The position numbers and the translations under genes are program-made. DNA of 64,000 nucleotides from the NCBI GenBank assembly GCA_014058105.1, contig JACGCM010001161.1, positions 868,001-932,000 on the forward strand, read 5' to 3'. The notes beneath the pieces were generated by a model that did not search any database, had not been told where the DNA came from, and saw only the letters and a program-made list of their open reading frames with translations. Below, in pieces: positions 57,751 through 64,000 of the stretch; the first letter of the stretch is position 1; each line of letters starts with the position of its first letter. The stretch is from Kingdonia uniflora (taxonomy: Eukaryota > Streptophyta > Magnoliopsida > Ranunculales > Circaeasteraceae).

Positions 57751-60700
57751 ATGGTTAGAAGTTTCAAGTTTTTAGCTGTCTTGCTTGTGTTCTCATTCAT
57801 AACTAAGATCCACTTCGTTTTAGGCAATGGAGAAGTAAACATGTTTTGTTCCACTAGAGAGAAGCACGCTCTTCTTACATTTAAGCAAGGTCTCACGGAT
57901 CGTTTGCATCGGCTATCTTCTTGGGTCGGTGACAATTGTTGCACTTGGGAGGGTGTCGGCTGTGATAACAGGACTGGCAGTGTTGTCCGACTCGACCTCA
58001 AAAACCCATATTATTATTATCAGTATGAAACATCAGAGTATGAAACTTACTTGACGGCGCAATTGGGTGGGGAGATCAATCCTTCTTTGTTGGAGTTGAA
58101 ACATCTCAAGTCATTGGATCTAAGTCGGAACGACTTCAATGGGACAAGTATTCCAGAGTTCTTTGGTTCGCTCAAAAGTTTGCAATCTCTTAATCTTTCT
58201 TATGCGGGTTTCGGTGGTAAGCTTCCTCATCAACTAGGTAATCTTTCTAATCTCCATTACCTTAGCCTTAGTGAACTCTACATGGTAGAGGTTGACAATC
58301 TTGAATGGCTTTCTCATCTTTCTTACTTAGAGCACCTTGACATGAGTTACATGAACCTTAGTCATCTTGAATGGCTTTCTCATCTTTCTCCTTCTTTATT
58401 AGAATTGCGTCTATCATCCTGCCAGCTCTATCACTTTCCCTCTCTGCCGTATCATAACTTTACTGCTCTTCAAGTACTCGATCTTTCTGGCAACAACTTC
58501 GATTCTCCTCTTCCAGACTGGTTCTCCAGTCTCAACAATCTTCTTTCACTTGATCTTTTCGATTCTTTTTACGGTCCGAGTCTCCGAGCCCGAGCTCTTA
58601 AGAATTTAACTGCTCTTAGATTCCTTCGCCTTTCTCACAACAATTTTTACTCAAGAATACCCGACTGGTTTAATAGTTTCAAACATCTAGAGCACCTTGA
58701 TCTTAGCGCTAATGCATTTTTCGGTACAATTCCTCTTCAGAATTGTACTGCTCTTAGAGTCCTTGACCTTGCTTCGAACAAATTTAACTCAACATTACCC
58801 GACTGGTTGAATAGTTTCAAACATCTAGAACACTTTGATCTTAGCGCTAATGCATTTCACGGTACAATATCAGCTGCTATTGACAACCTGACTTCATTCA
58901 CAACCCTCAACCTCTATGAAAACAATCTTGAAGGCGAGATACCAAATTTCTCCGAAAATCTTTGCAGATTGGTAAGTCTTCAACTGTCTGATAACAATTT
59001 TAATGGGGACATAACTGGGATTTTAGCAAGTTTATCCCTATGCGTCCCTTCAAGCTTATAATATTTGAGTTTGGGGTGGAACAAACTTCTTTCAGGTTCC
59101 CTACCAAGTCAGCTCGGAAATCTTATAAATCTCGTGGAACTTGATCTAAGTGGCAGCTCATTTTCTGGTCCTATTCCGGTGTCCATAGGAGGATTGAAAT
59201 CATTAAGATTCCTAGATTTTAGTTATAATAATTTTAATGGTTCACTTCCAGATAGTCTTGGGAATCTTTCACACCTACACTATTTATCCATTGGTAGTAA
59301 TTCTTTTGAAGGTGTCATCCGTGAAACACACTTTGCCAATCTGACAAGATTACAATCTTTAGACGCATCCACAAACTCACTGATTCTCAATGTTAGCTCC
59401 GCTTGGATTCCGAAGTTTCAACTTACACGTCTAGATCTATCATCCTGTAAATTGGGTCCCAAATTTCCCGCATGGCTTCGCACACAAAACTCTCTTTTAT
59501 CTCTACACTTATCTAATGCAAGTATTTCAGATAACGTCCCCACTTGGTTTTGGAATTTCACTTCACAACTCAACTCCTTAGATCTTTCCAACAACCAGAT
59601 AAAGGGGGAATTGCCAAACACGTTGCCGGATGATACTTATTTGGGTTCCAACAACTTCCAAGGCTTCCTTCCACGTCTACCTTCTAATGTCGTAGGACTA
59701 GACCTCTCCAACAATTCTTTTTCAGGGAATATGTCACTCTTCCTATGCCATCCTTTGAATAAAACATATCAACTCTTAGCTCTTGATCTCTCGGACAACC
59801 TTCTGGTAGGAGAAATTCCAAACTGTTGGATGCATTTGACGTCTCTAATTTTGATAAATCTGGATAACAATAATCTATATGGGAATATTCCGAGCTCCCT
59901 GGGTTCTTTAATTGAGTTGTTATCATTCCATGTGCGCAATAATTCAATATCAGGAGAGCTGCAGTCAAGTTTGCAAAATTGTACACAGTTACAGACCATT
60001 GATCTTAGCGACAATGAATTGTCTGGTAGCGTACCAACATGGATCGGAAAAAACCTGCCGGATCTTTTGGTCCTTGGCTTACGTTCTAATAACTTTATAG
60101 ATGAGATTCCTGAAGAGCTTTGTAATCTCTCTTCTCTCCAAGCATTAGACGTTGCACAAAACAATCTATCAGGAACCATACCTCGATGTTTTAGCAATCT
60201 CAGTGCCATGGTCACTAAGAAAGATGCAAGTGTTACGTTTATTTCGTTTTATGATGTAGCTTTTGACGAAAAGATACTGTTGGGTTCGAAAGGATTGTTA
60301 CGTGAATACAAGCGCAACACTCTTTTACTTGTAACAAGCATGGATCTGTCACATAACAGTTTATCCGGAGAGATTCCACAAGAGATAACAAGTCTTTTGA
60401 TATTGCGATATTTGTTATTATCCAACAACTATTTCACAGGAAAAATTCCAGAGAAGATTGGCGACATGGTATTACTTGAAAATCTTGATCTCTCAAAAAA
60501 CCAACTTTTGGGGAAAATTCCTCGTAGTATCTCAGGGTTAACATTTTTAACTCAGTTGAACTTGTCACATAACAACTTATCTGGAGAAATACCGACAGGT
60601 CCTCAGCTCAATTCTTTTACACTGTCCAGCTATGTCAGTAACGACGGCCTTTGTGGGACTCCGCTTAGGAAGAAGTGCAATGGAAATGGTTCTGGTGAAA

Positions 60701-60954
60701 CTCCTAATATACAAGTTCAAGATAGTGATGAGTATGACATGATGGAACAGTTTTATGTGACTGTTGGTCCAGGATTTGTCGTAGGTCTTGCAGGTGTTTG
60801 TGCAGCTCTAGTATTTATGGACAAATGGAGGTTAGCTTATTTTCGATTTGTGGAAGATATGAAAGACAGGCTCCTTGCTCGTTTTCAGAAGAAGAGGTTA
60901 CAGAGAGAACACAAGCAAGAGTTCGTTTGTTTATCTTTATTTATGAAAGTTTAA
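57751..60954 (+). pseudogene. LRR receptor-like protein (EIX/Cf type) with one in-frame stop
   Basis: One frame of 1067 codons broken only by TAA at 59059-59061 (codon 437). Signal peptide (FLAVLLVFSFITKIHFVLG), LRR N-terminal cap (EKHALLTFKQGL, then WVGDNCCTWEGVGC), about 28-30 extracellular LRRs (for example LDLSGNNFDSPLPDWFSSL), C-terminal cap (GLCGTPLRKKCNGN), an acidic juxtamembrane stretch (DSDEYDMMEQFYV), one transmembrane helix with GxxxG-type spacing (GPGFVVGLAGVCAALVF) and a short basic tail. Such RLPs lack a kinase and signal through SOBIR1 after binding microbial or other ligands at the plasma membrane. The stop replaces an expected acidic codon in SL-YLSLGWNKL. It may be a recent null allele or a sequencing error. 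Confidence 0.85.
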
Positions 60955-61618
60955 GGCTTTGTTTAGATGTTTATATGAAATTATGTAACTATTTTCCCAT
61001 TAGACAATGTATACATATGTATTTTGCTTCTTTGGGGGATCATTGATATTTGATATTTCCTGCAACAAATTTTCTCTAAGTACTTGCAATGTCTAGTTCT
61101 ACTTAAAAATCTCTTTAGTCTTTAGCTGGACCTGAGTAACGATAGTTTTTAAAGCTGAGTGTGAATATTCTTCAAATTTTAACCGTCTCTTTCTCTGTTA
61201 CTTAATGTATTAAAACAAAGGCATTGGAGCTGATCTCGCAATTACGATGTTCTCCTGAGTCTTATGTGGTAGTTTAGATATACAAAGATAATTCCCAAGT
61301 GGTTATTTGATTACAACACAAAATAATGATACAACGGTGCAAGGACATTATCCTAGGGTTATACATCAGAATCCTGATAGTACTAAAAAATTGCAGAACA
61401 TATTATGAGAGAGGACAGAAAATATACACGAGGAAGGATGGCTACCGATGTGTTAAAAGGGTGATTACCAGTAAAGCGGTTCCCAAGATGAAGTTTGGTT
61501 GTTAACAATCTCAGCTTAGTCGAGGAGAGATATTCCTCTCCGCTTAGTTCTTAAGCGGGGACTAACGTTGAAATGTGTAATTAATGGTTCAGTCGTTTTT
61601 GTTTTTGGTTTTGTGTAG
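60955..61618. other. 3' side of the RLP gene and spacer
   Basis: It holds the RLP 3' UTR and AT-rich sequence. Its last bases (TTTTGTGTAG at 61609-61618) form the acceptor of the next exon fragment. No other gene is seen. Confidence 0.4.
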
Positions 61619-61882
61619 GTTGCAAAGAGATTAAAGAACACTTCGCGGTATTTTAACAGATTGGGGAGTTTAGGGTTTTGGAGTCAGCTTGTGTGTACTA
61701 TTGTGTCTGCGTCTATCGTTTCGATTCTTATTACTGGAAAGGTTTTGTTGCCGGCTTTATTTTATGCTACTGCTGGGGGTATTGTTAAGGTTTTGTCGCC
61801 CGGCGGCGTTTTGGTCAATTGGGTATATTCGGTTTTCTGATTGGTTGAGGAAAACTGCAAATGATCCCGCAAATGTATATTT
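61619..61882 (+). pseudogene. TIC21: TIC21-like (chloroplast membrane protein) exon, frameshifted and cut by an LTR
   Basis: After a splice acceptor at 61618 the exon reads VAKRLKNTSRYFNRLGSLGF and WSQLVCTIVSASI, then LPALFYATAGGIVKVLS. A shift of frame near 61795 is needed to continue AFWSIGYIRFSDWLRKTAND. These are the conserved blocks of the DUF3611 family protein TIC21/PIC1, an inner-envelope protein linked to protein import and iron transport. The reading breaks at 61882, where a copia LTR begins. No upstream exon with the transit peptide was recognised in the window, so it is a fragment. Confidence 0.75.
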
Positions 61883-62127
61883 TGTTAGGAGTTGGGTCCA
61901 AGCCCAAGCTAGGAACCCAACAGGGTTGGGGTGTCCTAACAAACCCATAGGCCCAATAGAGTTATGGGGAAAGTTAGAATAGAATAGTGAATCCTTCTGG
62001 GTTGTTTATATATATCACAGTACTATGTACAGAGAACACGGTTATGATAATCAATAAATCTCTTTCTCTTTTTCTCTCTTGTTCATGCTATAGTCTTATA
62101 TTGCTCTAGATTCATCATATCCTAACA
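61883..62127 (+). repeat. Ty1/copia LTR inserted in the TIC21-like exon
   Basis: Starts TGTTAGGAGTTGGGTCC and ends CATATCCTAACA, giving perfect 7-bp inverted ends TGTTAGG/CCTAACA; 245 bp. It contains TATATATATCACAGTA (TATA region near 62010) and AATAAA at about 62053. The sequence right after it (CGTTATCAGCACGCAAG) resembles the primer-binding area of many plant copia elements, so this is a 5' LTR of a plus-strand element running out of the window. It resembles the LTR at 10894. Confidence 0.8.
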
Positions 62128-64000
62128 CGTTATCAGCACGCAAGCTCTAAGAATGAAGAGAGCAGATCTTTCCTTCTAATAAGAGATTTCACGGAAACCA
62201 AGCGATCAGGAGAAGGGGTATTTTACGATTTTTGTATACCTATATTCAGATCTATGTTATATGATAGATTATCATGTTTTGAAAACCTATTTTCCCTATT
62301 TTTGTCGGATTAAAAATTAGAGTTTTTAGTGTCTTTTACCCTTGATAAATGGCTATTTTCAAATGTATATATATTTTTCTCTGTGGAGATCGAATGGAGG
62401 CAAGACTACTTCGGTTGGATAGCCTACTTCGAGATCTTTCCAACGATATATGACACGTCTCTGGGAGATGTCCCAATCGTCGGGAATAGCTCGTTGAAAC
62501 TTGGTAGTTTCACGGCCAAAAAATACGTTTTTTGGTCGATGACGTCAGCAATTTTTATTTTATTTTATTATATATATTTATCCCTTATGACGTCATCCTT
62601 ATCCATCGTGACATCAGCCGTGACACGTGTCGAGTACACGTGGCACGCTGACGTGGCATGGCACGTGCAGCATGCCTGACAAGTGTGTAGCACGTGTTGC
62701 ATGCTCTGACATGTGACAGTCGCCGGATTGTCATCGGCCAGTCAACGGCGATCGGCTGCCGGCCAGACGCCGGAATTTCGCCGGATTTTGGGAGAAAAAT
62801 TTCACCGGACAGTCACTGAAATATTCCTTGCCGTAACCGGAGCAGTGCCGTGGCAGACACGTGTGCGTGTGTAACACGTGGCAGTGACATGTGTAACACG
62901 TGCGACGTGTGTGACACGTGTGGTGCACGTGTGACCGAGTCAGACCGGTTCAGACCAGTCAACCCGGTCCAGGCCTTGACCCAGACCGAGTCAGACTGGT
63001 CCAGACACTAAAACGGCTATAAATAGCCCAATTTTTGGTCATATTGGGCTCAATTTTTTTTGAAAAATTCCTATTGACTGGACCTACCTCGTGGGGGACC
63101 CTTTTTGGTTTTTTTAATGCAAAATATTTTTTGGGAATAGGTGCCTCGTATAGGAGTATTAACTCACTTATATGTGATGTAAATACATGGTGTAATACCT
63201 ATTTAAGTATTTTACGATAGCTAATAAGATATTACTGGTATGCTCCTAGGATACTAATTATCATGATCAAGGATCACTAATAATACGAAACCAAGACTAA
63301 TTTAGCATACTACTGTGAGTCATATCTAAATCATAGTTAATTGTCAAGGACAAATAACTAGAGCTCAATTGGGATTTGACTTAGTCTTATTTCTAAAAAC
63401 TTGGTGTCCGAGGAACCAATTTTTCGTATTTAGGTGCAATTAGATGTTACATGCATGATATTTAGAGGTATATATGCATTAATAGCAACCTATAGTACCA
63501 TAGAATGTTAATTCAAAGACAGGCCTAATCAACCTATCTTGTGAGCCCAGCTGACTTCGGGATGGAACCACCTGTCAGCTAAATATCTTATACCCCTCAT
63601 ATTCGTAACAAATATTTTCATTTGGCTATAATATATATACATTTATAGAACTTTAGGGATTATAAGACCATAGTTCTCAGAATAAGGAAATCACACATAT
63701 AGTGGTTTTGAATAGCTGTCTTGGCTAAGACTTTATTAAAACGTACTTTAAATGTAAATATCACAATTTTACGGGGTAAGTTTGTGATTTAACGCTTCAT
63801 AGGATATGAACAAGGTTCACCTATAGATAATGATTGAGAATCACTGTCTTCTATAATATGAATTGTCTTTGGTAATGATTGGAGATCATGTACTTCAAAA
63901 TGATTTCATAAGGAACACACACATCTGGTGGTTTACGATAATAATTTTGGCTAAGATTCTATTAAAATGCACACCTAAGATTAAGATCGTCATTTTTACA
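62128..64000 (+). mobile_element. Internal region of the copia element, no gag seen
   Basis: About 1.9 kb follow the LTR without a gag-like ORF; short ORFs (for example 62329-62679) look random. It contains a CACGTG cluster, a TATA-like box at 63018-63025, and two related blocks about 225 bp apart (TTGGCTAAGACTTTATTAAA near 63721 and TTGGCTAAGATTCTATTAAA near 63949). It may be a long leader or a non-autonomous large derivative. The 3' end is outside the window. Confidence 0.5.
62624..63025 (+). promoter_or_regulatory. Nine CACGTG boxes followed by a TATA box
   Basis: CACGTG occurs at 62624, 62637, 62662, 62691, 62858, 62875, 62897, 62915 and 62926, nine copies in 308 bp, next to TGACGTCA-like sites (62578-62595). 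TATAAATA lies at 63018-63025. This is a dense bZIP/bHLH-type site cluster. Whether it drives transcription is inference. Confidence 0.5.

Noticed and set aside
62329..62679. 116-aa ORF downstream of the copia LTR as gag
   Set aside because: It shows no gag or zinc-knuckle pattern and looks like random translation of AT-rich DNA.

Overview
This window is nuclear DNA of a flowering plant, most likely a eudicot. It has intron-rich genes of plant-only families (EID1-like F-box, plant CDCA7 zinc finger, B3/REM, CYP82, LRR receptor-like protein), AT-rich introns with GT-AG borders, and a dense load of plant transposons. I cannot name the species. All calls come from reading the sequence; no database was searched.

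Layout. 1-9567 is a decayed minus-strand Ty3/gypsy element of Tat type, with gag-pol, a 5' LTR, tandem repeats and a plus-strand (antisense) coiled-coil ORF. It abuts the 3' half of a decayed Ty1/copia element (about 9640-11106). 11440-34047 is the gene-rich part: an EDL3-like F-box gene with G-boxes (11696-12520), a CDCA7-like chromatin gene (15477-17912), a MOCOS-like PLP-fold gene (18962-21490), a two-B3 REM gene (22702-26966), an At3g27390-like membrane protein gene (27974-31753) and a CYP82 P450 on the minus strand (32384-34047). Small TIR elements lie between and inside them.

34430-52500 is transposon territory: two MITEs (one a hAT with a perfect 8-bp target duplication), an unclassified LTR-like stretch, a minus-strand Helitron with Rep/helicase and a clear 3' hairpin-CTAG terminus (37460 to about 44.6 kb), and a PIF/Harbinger element (about 45.64-52.49 kb). 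The PIF element carries the usual Myb-like ORF1 and DDE transposase plus a plant mobile domain (PMD) gene.

52500-64000 holds a pantothenate-kinase-like first-exon fragment, an LRR receptor-like pseudogene interrupted by three TIR elements, a nearly complete LRR receptor-like gene with one in-frame stop (57751-60954), a frameshifted TIC21-like exon, and a Ty1/copia LTR that cuts that exon and runs into an internal region with nine CACGTG boxes.

The host genes look functionally unrelated. The points most worth following are the PMD gene inside a PIF/Harbinger element, the promoter module shared by that element's ORF1 and transposase, the repeated subterminal motif shared with a nearby MITE, and the pseudogene/paralog pair that gives natural empty sites for three insertions.
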